Below are positions 17,023 through 25,100 of a stretch of 64,000 bases of DNA, piece by piece; position 1 is the stretch's first letter; the number at the start of each line of letters is the position of its first letter. This stretch comes from Anaerolineae bacterium (lineage in GTDB: Bacteria; Chloroflexota; Anaerolineae; 4572-78; J111), in NCBI GenBank assembly GCA_022071955.1, contig JAJVIM010000005.1, positions 124,001-188,000 on the forward strand, given 5' to 3'. Position numbers and translations under genes: made by a program. The notes under the pieces are model-generated. The model did not search any database, was not told the origin of the DNA, and worked only from the letters and a program-made list of their open reading frames with translations.

Positions 17023-17963
17023 TGGACGTTTCCATCATTATTGTCAACTGGAACACGCGGGAGCTGCTGGCCGCTTGTCTGGATTCTGTTATCGCCGGCC
17101 AGGAGTTTGCGGTTAAAGGTGACGGCGACTCAAGGCCGGATGGCTCGCTGGCGGCGGAAATTTTTGTGGTCGATAACGCCTCAACGGACGGCAGCCCGGC
17201 GATGGTTCGCGAGCGATTTCCGCAGGTGCGGCTCATTGAGAACGCGGAAAACATCGGCTTTGCCCGGGCCAATAACCAGGCCATCCGGCAGAGCCGGGGC
17301 CATTATGTGCTGCTGCTCAACAGCGACACCGAGGTTTACCCCGGAGCGTTGTCGTTGATGTTTGCATTTATGGCTAAACATCCCCGGGCCGGCGGCTGCG
17401 GCCCGCGGCTGCTCAACGCCGATGGCAGCCTGCAAGAGTCTTGCCAGCCGATGCTGACCCCCGGGCGTGAATTTTGGCGACTGATATTTTTGGAGCGCTT
17501 GTGGCAGCAGGCTACCTATTGTCAGGCCGGCTGGGATATGTTGACGCCGCGCCCGGTTGAGGTGATCAAGGGGGCGTGTTTTTTATTGCGCAGAACCGCT
17601 TTGCAGCAGGTGGGGCTGCTGGATGAGCAGTACTACATCTACACCGAAGAAGTAGACCTTTGCTATCGCCTGCTGCAATCTGGCTGGGAGTTGTGGTGGG
17701 TGCCCCCGGCGTTGGTTAAACACTACGGCCAGGCCAGTTCGGTGCAAATGGCCGAGGCCATGTACGTGCAGCTCTATCGCAGCAAGATTCAGTTTTATCG
17801 AAAGTTCGGCGGGGCGGGCCGGGCAGATTTGTTTAAAAATTTGCTTCGGTTGGCTTACCTGCCCCGGTTGATGGTGGCCTGGGGGGCCGCGCCTTTCTCG
17901 CCGGCTGTCGCTGCCCGGGCCAGTACCTATCGCCGCCTGTTATCGGAACTGGCCGATATGTAA
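17022..17963 (+). CDS. GT2 glycosyltransferase, rhamnosyltransferase-like
   Basis: 313 residues. VSIIIVNWNTRELLAACLDS, IFVVDNASTDGSPAMV and VLLLNSDTEVYPGALSL match the rhamnosyltransferase-like GT2 subgroup. DEQYYIYTEEVDLCYRLLQS supplies the ED base motif. The start is GTG 17022, overlapping the TAG of the upstream gene by one base. Confidence 0.84.
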   Translation: MDVSIIIVNWNTRELLAACLDSVIAGQEFAVKGDGDSRPDGSLAAEIFVVDNASTDGSPAMVRERFPQVRLIENAENIGFARANNQAIRQSRGHYVLLLNSDTEVYPGALSLMFAFMAKHPRAGGCGPRLLNADGSLQESCQPMLTPGREFWRLIFLERLWQQATYCQAGWDMLTPRPVEVIKGACFLLRRTALQQVGLLDEQYYIYTEEVDLCYRLLQSGWELWWVPPALVKHYGQASSVQMAEAMYVQLYRSKIQFYRKFGGAGRADLFKNLLRLAYLPRLMVAWGAAPFSPAVAARASTYRRLLSELADM

Positions 17964-18095
17964 GGTTGCTGGGGTTTGGAACTCGATTTTCCCTCGCCAG
18001 GTTGGTTACATACCGACGTTAAACCCTGTCATTTTTGATGCGATAAACTAATAACGAACGTTCTTCGGGTCACTACGCAAAAGGGGGGACCGGAT

Positions 18096-19241
18096 ATGCG
18101 TATTTGCTATGTTTTGCTATCTCCTACTTTCGGCATGCATCAATATACCGCCGATTTAGCCAACCACATGGCTCTCTCTGGCCATGAGGTACATCTGGTT
18201 ACCACAATTCATTATCCCCGCGACCGTTATCTGCCCAACGTGGTTGTCCATACGCCGGTGGCTACGCATAACACCGGCTTTTCTGCCGAAGGCTTGTTCC
18301 TGCACAACATTGGGAAATTATTGCCAGAATTTTGGAGTTTGCGCCCTGATCTGGTGCATATTACCGGCCCGCATCTGTGGAATGTTCTTTTGATTCCCTG
18401 GTTTCGTAGATTGGGCATTCCGGTTATTCACACCATTCACGATCTGGACCCCCACAGCGGCACGGCCTATGGCCGCCTGCTCTACGGTTGGAACTGGCTG
18501 GTTATCCAATTAGCCGACCAGATTCTGGTTCACGGCATGCGTTACCGGGAGCGATTGCTGGCCAGAAAAGTGCCTCAGGAGCGAATCACCTGCACGCCGC
18601 TGCTTCATCTTTTTCTGGATTCTACCTGGCTGCAAAAAGGTGAGGAGCTAAGCGCCAACGTTGAGTACGAACCCTGGGCCTTGTTTTTTGGTCGGTTGGA
18701 GCACTACAAAGGGGTCGATCATTTGATTACCGCCGCGGCGTTGTTGGATAACTCACAGGGCGATGCCCCCCGGCTGGTTTTGGCCGGGCCTGGCCCCCTT
18801 GAGTCGCAGTGGGCCGGCGCTTTGCCGCCCCGGGTTGAAGTACGTGACCGGCTGGTTAAAGATGACGAGGCATTAGACCTGTTTCGCCGCTGCGGGCTGG
18901 TAGTTTTACCGTATCTGGATGCAACCCAATCGGCGTTGGTGGCTGCGGCCTACTATTTTCGCAAGCCGGTAATTGTCACCTGGGCCGGCGCTTTGCCGGA
19001 ATATGTCGACGAGGGCCGCACCGGCTGGCTGGTTGAACCGGCCCATCCGGCCTCGCTATCGCGCTATCTGGCCGCCGCTCTGGCCGACCCGGCGCGCCTG
19101 GCGCAGATGGGTACGGCCGGCCGGGTTTGGTACGACCAACAACGCGCTAACGAGCAGCGAATATTACAGTATATGTATCAGCGATTGGTAGAGGAGAGAC
19201 AACATGAGTATGGAAAGCTCAGAACTGCTTATACAGAGTAA
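18096..19241 (+). CDS. GT4 glycosyltransferase
   Basis: 381 residues. MRICYVLLSPTFGMHQYTAD opens a GT-B fold; VIHTIHDLDPHSG lies in the acceptor half, and LFFGRLEHYKGVDHLITAA with PEYVDEGRTGWLVEP in the donor half. The usual EX7E position reads LDATQSALVAAAYYFRKPV, so the first Glu is replaced by Asp and the second is absent. This variant occurs in some GT4 subfamilies but leaves catalysis uncertain. AAAAGGGGGG precedes ATG 18096, after 132 gene-free bases that may hold a promoter. Its last 38 bases overlap the next gene. Confidence 0.78.
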   Translation: MRICYVLLSPTFGMHQYTADLANHMALSGHEVHLVTTIHYPRDRYLPNVVVHTPVATHNTGFSAEGLFLHNIGKLLPEFWSLRPDLVHITGPHLWNVLLIPWFRRLGIPVIHTIHDLDPHSGTAYGRLLYGWNWLVIQLADQILVHGMRYRERLLARKVPQERITCTPLLHLFLDSTWLQKGEELSANVEYEPWALFFGRLEHYKGVDHLITAAALLDNSQGDAPRLVLAGPGPLESQWAGALPPRVEVRDRLVKDDEALDLFRRCGLVVLPYLDATQSALVAAAYYFRKPVIVTWAGALPEYVDEGRTGWLVEPAHPASLSRYLAAALADPARLAQMGTAGRVWYDQQRANEQRILQYMYQRLVEERQHEYGKLRTAYTE

Positions 19242-20700
19242 TTGGTCTAATGCGCTTGCTCTCGGCCGCCGGAACGACACGCGCCGGATTGGCGTAGGCT
19301 TAACCCTGGCCGAACGCGGTTTTTTGCTCAAAGCGGTTGACCTGCTGCTGATAAATGGGGCACTGGTCATCGCCGTGATTGCCTGGAGCGATTTCCCATT
19401 CTCGCTGATCGCCTTGAGCGCCAGCTTTAAGTGGTTTGTTACACTTTCGGTGGTGTGGCTGCTTTTTGCTGCCGCCCTCGATGTTTATGATCTGGCCCGT
19501 TCTGCCAGCACCACGCAAAGCATTCTTTTTACCTGTTTGGCGGCGCTGCTGGTTGGGATGCTTTACATTGCCATCCCCTGGCTCACGCCGCCAGTGGGCC
19601 GGCGTATGCAGGCTTTTGGCTTTCTCTTTTTGGCCGTTGGCGGCATTGCTGGCTGGCGGGCCTTGTACGCCCAATTCTTTTTTCAACCCGCTTTTCAGCA
19701 CCGGGTGCTGGTGGTTGGTTCGGAGGTAAACAGTAATTCACTGCTGCACGAGCTGCAAGCCGCGGCTTCGGCGGCTTATGCTAACCCTTTTCGGGGCACC
19801 GGCTATTTGGTAGTGGGCATCATCGCCGATGAAGCCAACCAAACCGGGGCCTCACTGGGCGATATTCCCACCATTACCTCAGAACAGAATCTCATTTATC
19901 AGGTTCGACATTTGGGCGTAAACGAGATTATTGTGGCCAACGAGCACCATCTGTCACCCGCGCTGCGCGAAGCGGTGATGGACTGCCGGGAATTGGGGTT
20001 GCGGGTAACGCCCCTTTCGGTGGCGTATGAACGGCTGACGGCGCGGCTGCCGGTAAATTATGCGGCGCAAAATCTGAATATCATCGCCGGCGCCGCCGAC
20101 AATCCGGCCTTTCGGCTTTTTCAGGCCGGCAAGCGGGTGCTTGATATAACGCTGGCGTTGATCGCCATTCCGTTGGTGGCCATTTTGGTACCTTTCATTG
20201 CCATTGCTAACGCTCTCACCGCACCCGGCCCTATTTTTTATTGTCAACAGCGGGTGGGTCGGGGCGGGCGACCCTTTGCCCTGTACAAGTTTCGCACAAT
20301 GGTTCCGCACGCCGAAGTTACGGGCGGGGCCAGGTGGGCCACCAATGGCGACCCGCGCATAACCCCGGTTGGCCGCTGGTTGCGGCGGATGCGGCTCGAC
20401 GAACTGCCGCAATTTATTAACGTGCTGCGCGGCGAGATGAGCGTGGTTGGCCCGCGCCCGGAACGCCCCCAGTTTGTGGGTGAGTTGAGCCGGATTCTGC
20501 CCCTTTTTCGCGCTCGTCACGGCATGCAGCCGGGGATTACCGGCTGGGCGCAGGTGTGCTATCACTACGGCAATACTGTTGAGGATGCCAGAGTCAAACT
20601 GGAATACGATCTGTATTACATCAAACACGCCGGCTTCTTCTTGGATTTGCTGATTCTGCTCAGAACTCTGCCGGTGATGCTCCATTTTAAGGGCTATTAG
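19204..20700 (+). CDS. Initiating phosphoglycosyltransferase (WbaP/WcaJ type)
   Basis: 498 residues. Four to five N-terminal membrane helices are followed by a CoA-binding-like Rossmann segment (HRVLVVGSEVNSNSLLHEL, then DIPTITSEQNL). The catalytic bacterial sugar transferase domain starts at about residue 305: RVLDITLALIAIPLVAIL, YKFRTMVPHA, MRLDELPQFINVLRGEMS, VVGPRPERPQFV and PGITGWAQV. These enzymes transfer a sugar-1-phosphate from a nucleotide donor to undecaprenyl phosphate and so start assembly of a repeat unit. GAGGAGAG lies just before ATG 19204. Confidence 0.9.
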   Translation: MSMESSELLIQSNWSNALALGRRNDTRRIGVGLTLAERGFLLKAVDLLLINGALVIAVIAWSDFPFSLIALSASFKWFVTLSVVWLLFAAALDVYDLARSASTTQSILFTCLAALLVGMLYIAIPWLTPPVGRRMQAFGFLFLAVGGIAGWRALYAQFFFQPAFQHRVLVVGSEVNSNSLLHELQAAASAAYANPFRGTGYLVVGIIADEANQTGASLGDIPTITSEQNLIYQVRHLGVNEIIVANEHHLSPALREAVMDCRELGLRVTPLSVAYERLTARLPVNYAAQNLNIIAGAADNPAFRLFQAGKRVLDITLALIAIPLVAILVPFIAIANALTAPGPIFYCQQRVGRGGRPFALYKFRTMVPHAEVTGGARWATNGDPRITPVGRWLRRMRLDELPQFINVLRGEMSVVGPRPERPQFVGELSRILPLFRARHGMQPGITGWAQVCYHYGNTVEDARVKLEYDLYYIKHAGFFLDLLILLRTLPVMLHFKGY

Positions 20701-20703
20701 GCA

Positions 20704-21933
20704 ATGGCTCGTGTTATTTTTCTAACCCAGGTGCTGCCCTACCCTCTGGACTCCGGGGCCAAAATCCGGGCCTATTATGTGCTGCGCCAACTGGTTCAGC
20801 AGCATCAGGTTACCCTGGTTTCCTTTACCCGGGCCGACGACCGCGCCGAACACCTGGCCCACCTTATAGACCTGTGCCATGCCGTGCATACCGTCCCGAT
20901 GCGCCGCTCCCGGCTGTTGAATGCCCGCGCGCTGCTCATCGGCGCCGTCACGCGGCAACCCATCATCATTGTTCGAGATCAATTGAGCGAGATGTTCGCC
21001 TTGTTGGACCGGCTCATTGTTGAGCAGGCCATCGATATTGTCCATGCCGATCAAACATCAATGGCGCAGTACGCCCTTTACGTTCAGTCTCAAACAGCGA
21101 AGATTAAAACTCGCCACCCGGTCAGGCTGCTGTTGGATGCACACAACGCCCTGTATCGCATCCCCGAGCGGTTAGCCGCCCACGAGCGCAACCCGTTCAA
21201 ACGGTTCTTTTTGCACAACGAAGCCCGGGCCTTGAAACGCTACGAAGCAAATCTGTGGCAGCAGTTTGACCACGTAGTCTGTGTTGCCGAGCAGGATCGT
21301 TGGGCGTTGCAAAACCAGCAGCTAACTGGGCTGAATTTTACTATCATCCCGATTTGCGTTGATCCGGAGGTGCAGCCGTTGGTTTCGCGGGTGTCCCGGC
21401 CTTGCGCCATCACCCACATTGGCACTATGTTTTGGCCGCCCAACGCCGAGGGCGTGCTCTGGTTTGCCAGAGAGGTTTTTCCCCACGTTTTGACTCGAAT
21501 TCCCGAAGCTACATTTGTGATTGTGGGCAAAAATCCGCCCGAAGAAATCCGGGCGCTGACCGCCAAAAACCACAAAATCAAAGTGATCGGTTATGCGCCC
21601 CATCTGGAGCCATACCTGGCCGAAACCGCGGCCTTTGTTGTACCGCTGCGAGCCGGCGGCGGCATGCGCGTAAAAATCACAGATGCCTGGTGCTGGGGCG
21701 TTCCAATTGTTTCAACCTCGATCGGGGCTGAAGGCATCGATTTACAGCACGGAACGCACGCTCTCATTGCCGATACACCGGAGGCATTAACCGCGGCAAC
21801 GGTGCGTCTTTTGCAAGATCCCGGCCTGGGGGCGGAGTTGAGCGCCAGCGGCCGGCGTTGGGTTGAAGAGCGGTACAACTGGCGGCAGGTGTATGGCAAG
21901 TGGAATGACGTGTACAGCAGGTTATGTACTTGA
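20704..21933 (+). CDS. GT4-like glycosyltransferase
   Basis: 409 residues. VIFLTQVLPYPLDSGAKIRA is the typical start of exosortase/EPS-associated sugar transferases, with DSG as phosphate loop. The C-terminal half has ITHIGTMFWPPNAEGVLWFA, FVIVGKNPPEEI and VPLRAGGGMRVKITDAWCWG. In place of the standard EX7E it has GGGMRVK(I/L)xxAW, the variant typical of this subgroup. It begins 3 bases after the phosphoglycosyltransferase gene. Confidence 0.8.
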   Translation: MARVIFLTQVLPYPLDSGAKIRAYYVLRQLVQQHQVTLVSFTRADDRAEHLAHLIDLCHAVHTVPMRRSRLLNARALLIGAVTRQPIIIVRDQLSEMFALLDRLIVEQAIDIVHADQTSMAQYALYVQSQTAKIKTRHPVRLLLDAHNALYRIPERLAAHERNPFKRFFLHNEARALKRYEANLWQQFDHVVCVAEQDRWALQNQQLTGLNFTIIPICVDPEVQPLVSRVSRPCAITHIGTMFWPPNAEGVLWFAREVFPHVLTRIPEATFVIVGKNPPEEIRALTAKNHKIKVIGYAPHLEPYLAETAAFVVPLRAGGGMRVKITDAWCWGVPIVSTSIGAEGIDLQHGTHALIADTPEALTAATVRLLQDPGLGAELSASGRRWVEERYNWRQVYGKWNDVYSRLCT

Positions 21934-23285
21934 TGAAAAACAGCACTTATTGGTGGTTGGGGTTAATTTTGGCGGCGTCTGTCCTGCTTCGGTTGGGGGT
22001 GGCGCTGTATCTGGGTGATGTCGTTGATGCCCCATCCCTGCTAACTGACCAGCGCTCTTATCACGCCCTGGGCGAACGTTTGATTAAGGGGTACGGATTC
22101 AGTTTTAGCCAGAACTGGTATCCTTTTACCCCGGCCAACGTACCGACAGCGCATTGGTCTTTTCTCTATTCCTTATTTGTAGCCGGTGTGTACGCTCTTT
22201 TTGGGGTTCACCCGCTGGCTGTGCGGCTGGTGCAGGCAATTCTGGGTGGAATTTTATTACCCTGGCTGGTCTACCGCTTAGCCCGGCGAGCGGTGCCGTT
22301 GTCTTTTGCCATCCCGCTCTTGGCTGCCGCAGTGGTGGCATTTTATGCTTATTACATTCTCTACGCGGCCACATTGATGACTGAGACCTTCTATCTTGTG
22401 ACGTTGGTGTGGTCGTTGGAGGTTGGGTTACGGGCGGGGGAATGTTTGCGATTACGGCGTGAAATCCCCCGCAGTTTGATACTCCAGTTGGGGGTTAGTT
22501 TGGGGTTGGCTGCGCTGCTGCGCCAGGCCGTATTGCCGTGGGTGCCCATCTTTTGGTTGTGGCTATTGTGGCAGGCGGCCCGCGGCCAGCGACTCGGAGC
22601 CGCCGTTAAAATGCTCGTTGTAGCCAGCCTGCTCATCCTGGCCTGTATTCTGCCGTGGACCTACCGTAACTATCAGGTGTATGGCCGTTTTCTGTTGCTT
22701 AACTCAAACGCCGGTTACGCCATGTATTCGGCTCAACACCCCATGCATGGCGATACGTTTCACGAGTTCAAAGCCGCGCCGTTGCCGGCGGGTTGGTGGG
22801 GGCGCTCGGAGCCGGAGCTGGACCGCGCTTTGCTGCGGCTTGGCCTCCAGTTTGTTGTCGATGATCCGGGCCGCTATGCGCGCCTCACGTTAAGCCGGCT
22901 GCGGGCTTATTTTGAATTCTGGCCCACCACCAATACTTCGCTATTGCACAACCTGGGCCGGGTGGGAGCGTTTGGTCTGTGTTTACCGTTTATGCTTTAC
23001 GGCATATTCCTCGTAATTCGCCAGCGCCAATTGGCTGACCAGTTCTCGCTGCTCCTGCTTTTTGTGCTCTTTTACACGGCGTTGCACGTTTTAACCTGGG
23101 CAATGGTTCGCTACCGGCTGCCCGTAGATGCCGTGCTCACTGTTATGGCGGCGCTGGCCTTGCACACCCTGTTTGTTCGCGGCCGGAATTGGTTGTCTGC
23201 CCGGTTTAAGTTTCAGCGCCCGGTTGCGCGTAGTACCGGCGTAAAAGAAGCCGACTCAACCCATGAGGCTCCGGCCAGCCTTTAA
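21933..23285 (+). CDS. Polytopic glycosyltransferase, GT39/ArnT-like
   Basis: 450 residues, about ten to twelve membrane helices. After the first helix it has LLTDQRSYHALGERLIKGYG, the acidic luminal-loop motif (D-x3-Y) of GT-C enzymes of the GT39/GT83 type. A periplasmic C-terminal part starts at SNAGYAMYSAQHPMHG. Such enzymes use polyprenyl-phosphate-linked sugars on the outer face. ATG 21933 overlaps the preceding stop (TGATGA) and AGCAGGT lies about 10 bases before it; ATG 21924 is an alternative. Confidence 0.72.
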   Translation: MKNSTYWWLGLILAASVLLRLGVALYLGDVVDAPSLLTDQRSYHALGERLIKGYGFSFSQNWYPFTPANVPTAHWSFLYSLFVAGVYALFGVHPLAVRLVQAILGGILLPWLVYRLARRAVPLSFAIPLLAAAVVAFYAYYILYAATLMTETFYLVTLVWSLEVGLRAGECLRLRREIPRSLILQLGVSLGLAALLRQAVLPWVPIFWLWLLWQAARGQRLGAAVKMLVVASLLILACILPWTYRNYQVYGRFLLLNSNAGYAMYSAQHPMHGDTFHEFKAAPLPAGWWGRSEPELDRALLRLGLQFVVDDPGRYARLTLSRLRAYFEFWPTTNTSLLHNLGRVGAFGLCLPFMLYGIFLVIRQRQLADQFSLLLLFVLFYTALHVLTWAMVRYRLPVDAVLTVMAALALHTLFVRGRNWLSARFKFQRPVARSTGVKEADSTHEAPASL

Positions 23286-23367
23286 AGCATCTCACCATCT
23301 GCTTGTTGCACGCATGGGTAACCCCTTGCCTGTCCGGTTTGTTACACCAATGGAGTAATTGGTAATT

Positions 23368-25089
23368 ATGGAACTTAAACACTATTTTGTGGTTTTGTGG
23401 AAATGGAGCTGGCTTATCGCTCTGGCCACTTTTATTGGCGCCGGGGCCAGCCTGTGGGCCACATCGCGTATGCCCCGCGAATATATCGCCTCAACAAGTT
23501 TAATGGTTGGACGTTTTATTCAGGCGGCCGATCCGACCGGCCAGGACCTGGCAATTAGCCAGCAATTGGCCGATAGTTACGCCCAAATGGTTCGGCTGGA
23601 GCCAATTTTGCAGGGTACCATTAATGCGTTGGGTCTGGATATGAACTGGCGCGCCCTGGCCGAACAGGTGTACGCCAACCACACCCCCGGCACCCAGTTA
23701 ATCCAGGTCGCTGTGCGGAGTACCGACCCGCAGCGCGCTAAAATTCTGGCCGATGAGATTGCCCGCCAACTGATCCGGCAAAGCCCAACCTCGGCGGAGC
23801 AGGAGCAGACCCAACACCGGGAATTTGTCGGCCAGCAGCTTGAGCTATTGCAGGCGCAAATTGAGGAGGCCGAAAAACAGGTGTACGACCTGGAAGGGCG
23901 GTTGACTCTGGAAAACAGCGCCCGTGGTATCCAGGACCTGCGCAGCCAGGCCGATGCCGCGCGCCAAAAGATCACGGTTTGGCGCGCCGATTATGCCAAG
24001 CTGCTGGATTTTTTTGAGGGTAATCGCACCAACTATTTGAGCGTGGTTGAGCCGGCCAATATTCCAACAACGCCCGTAAGCCCCAATGTGATGTACTTTG
24101 TGTTGATGGCCGCCGCCACCGGTTTGGTGTTAGCCACAAGCGCGGCTTTTTTGCTGGATTACCTGGATGACACTCTCAAAACCAAAGAGGATGTTGACCG
24201 CGTTTTAAAGCTGCCCACCCTCGGCAGGGTTACCCGAATTTCCCATATTCGTACGCCTTCAGATAATCTGGTAACCCTGCAAAATGAGTACTCGCAGTCC
24301 GGCGATGCCTACCGCGTGCTGCGCACCAACATTCAATTCTTTAACCTTAATACCCCGTCTTTTTGGCTGCTGGTGTCCAGCGCCATTCCGGGCGAAGGCA
24401 AAACCACCACCGCCTGTAATTTGGCCGTTACGATGGCTTATGCCGGCAAACGGGTCGTGTTGATTGATGCTGACCTGCATCGCCCAACGGTTCATCGCCA
24501 TTTTGAAATACCCAACCAGATTGGCCTGACTAATCTGTTACTGGATAACTGCCTGTCGATAGATGAAGTTCTGGTAGAAACAGCCATCGACAATTTGAAA
24601 ATATTGCCCAGCGGGCCGCTGCCGCCCAGCCCCGCCGATTTACTGGCCTCGGAGCCAATGAAACAGCGGTTGGAACAGATTAGAACCACCGCCGATGTGG
24701 TCATCTTTGACAGCCCGCCTGTTTTGGGTGTGGCCGACGCGGCCATCCTGGCCAGCCTGTGCAACGGCGTGATTATGGTGGTTAATGCCGGGCACACCCG
24801 CAGCCAAACGGTTCGGCAGGCCAAAGAAACGCTAACTCAGCTGAACCTGAAAGTTTTTGGCGTTGTGCTTAACAAGCTCAAATCGCGGCAGGCCAATGCT
24901 TACAGCTATTACCATTATTATTCTCACATGCCCGGTGCCCGCCCGGCCAAATCTCGCTGGTGGCACCGCTTTACCAAAACCCCACAGTTAATTCGATTGG
25001 GGCGCGACCAGCAGCCTGTCAATGGTAAATATTCAACCAACGGCCACACCCCCATTGAGCTGATTTTAGAGGATAAAGAAAAGATTTGA
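23368..25089 (+). CDS. Wzc/CapAB-like chain-length protein with BY-kinase domain
   Basis: 573 residues. The Wzz-like N-terminal part has a helix near residues 12-30, a periplasmic coiled-coil-rich region (LEAQIEEAEKQ-like heptads around residues 155-210) and a second helix near 235-260 preceded by the Pro motif PANIPTTPVSP. The cytoplasmic kinase domain has Walker A SAIPGEGKTTTACNLA (about 338-350), Walker A' VVLIDADLHRP and Walker B VVIFDSPPVLG. A C-terminal Tyr cluster (AYSYYHYYSH, about 510-519) is the autophosphorylation site in this family. It controls chain length and export of polysaccharide. ATG 23368 follows GGAG. Confidence 0.88.
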   Translation: MELKHYFVVLWKWSWLIALATFIGAGASLWATSRMPREYIASTSLMVGRFIQAADPTGQDLAISQQLADSYAQMVRLEPILQGTINALGLDMNWRALAEQVYANHTPGTQLIQVAVRSTDPQRAKILADEIARQLIRQSPTSAEQEQTQHREFVGQQLELLQAQIEEAEKQVYDLEGRLTLENSARGIQDLRSQADAARQKITVWRADYAKLLDFFEGNRTNYLSVVEPANIPTTPVSPNVMYFVLMAAATGLVLATSAAFLLDYLDDTLKTKEDVDRVLKLPTLGRVTRISHIRTPSDNLVTLQNEYSQSGDAYRVLRTNIQFFNLNTPSFWLLVSSAIPGEGKTTTACNLAVTMAYAGKRVVLIDADLHRPTVHRHFEIPNQIGLTNLLLDNCLSIDEVLVETAIDNLKILPSGPLPPSPADLLASEPMKQRLEQIRTTADVVIFDSPPVLGVADAAILASLCNGVIMVVNAGHTRSQTVRQAKETLTQLNLKVFGVVLNKLKSRQANAYSYYHYYSHMPGARPAKSRWWHRFTKTPQLIRLGRDQQPVNGKYSTNGHTPIELILEDKEKI

Positions 25090-25100
25090 GGATTGCCTTT

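Noticed and set aside
19954..20685. 243-codon minus-strand frame
   Set aside because: It is antisense to the catalytic domain of the phosphoglycosyltransferase; composition is that of a shadow frame in GC-rich DNA.
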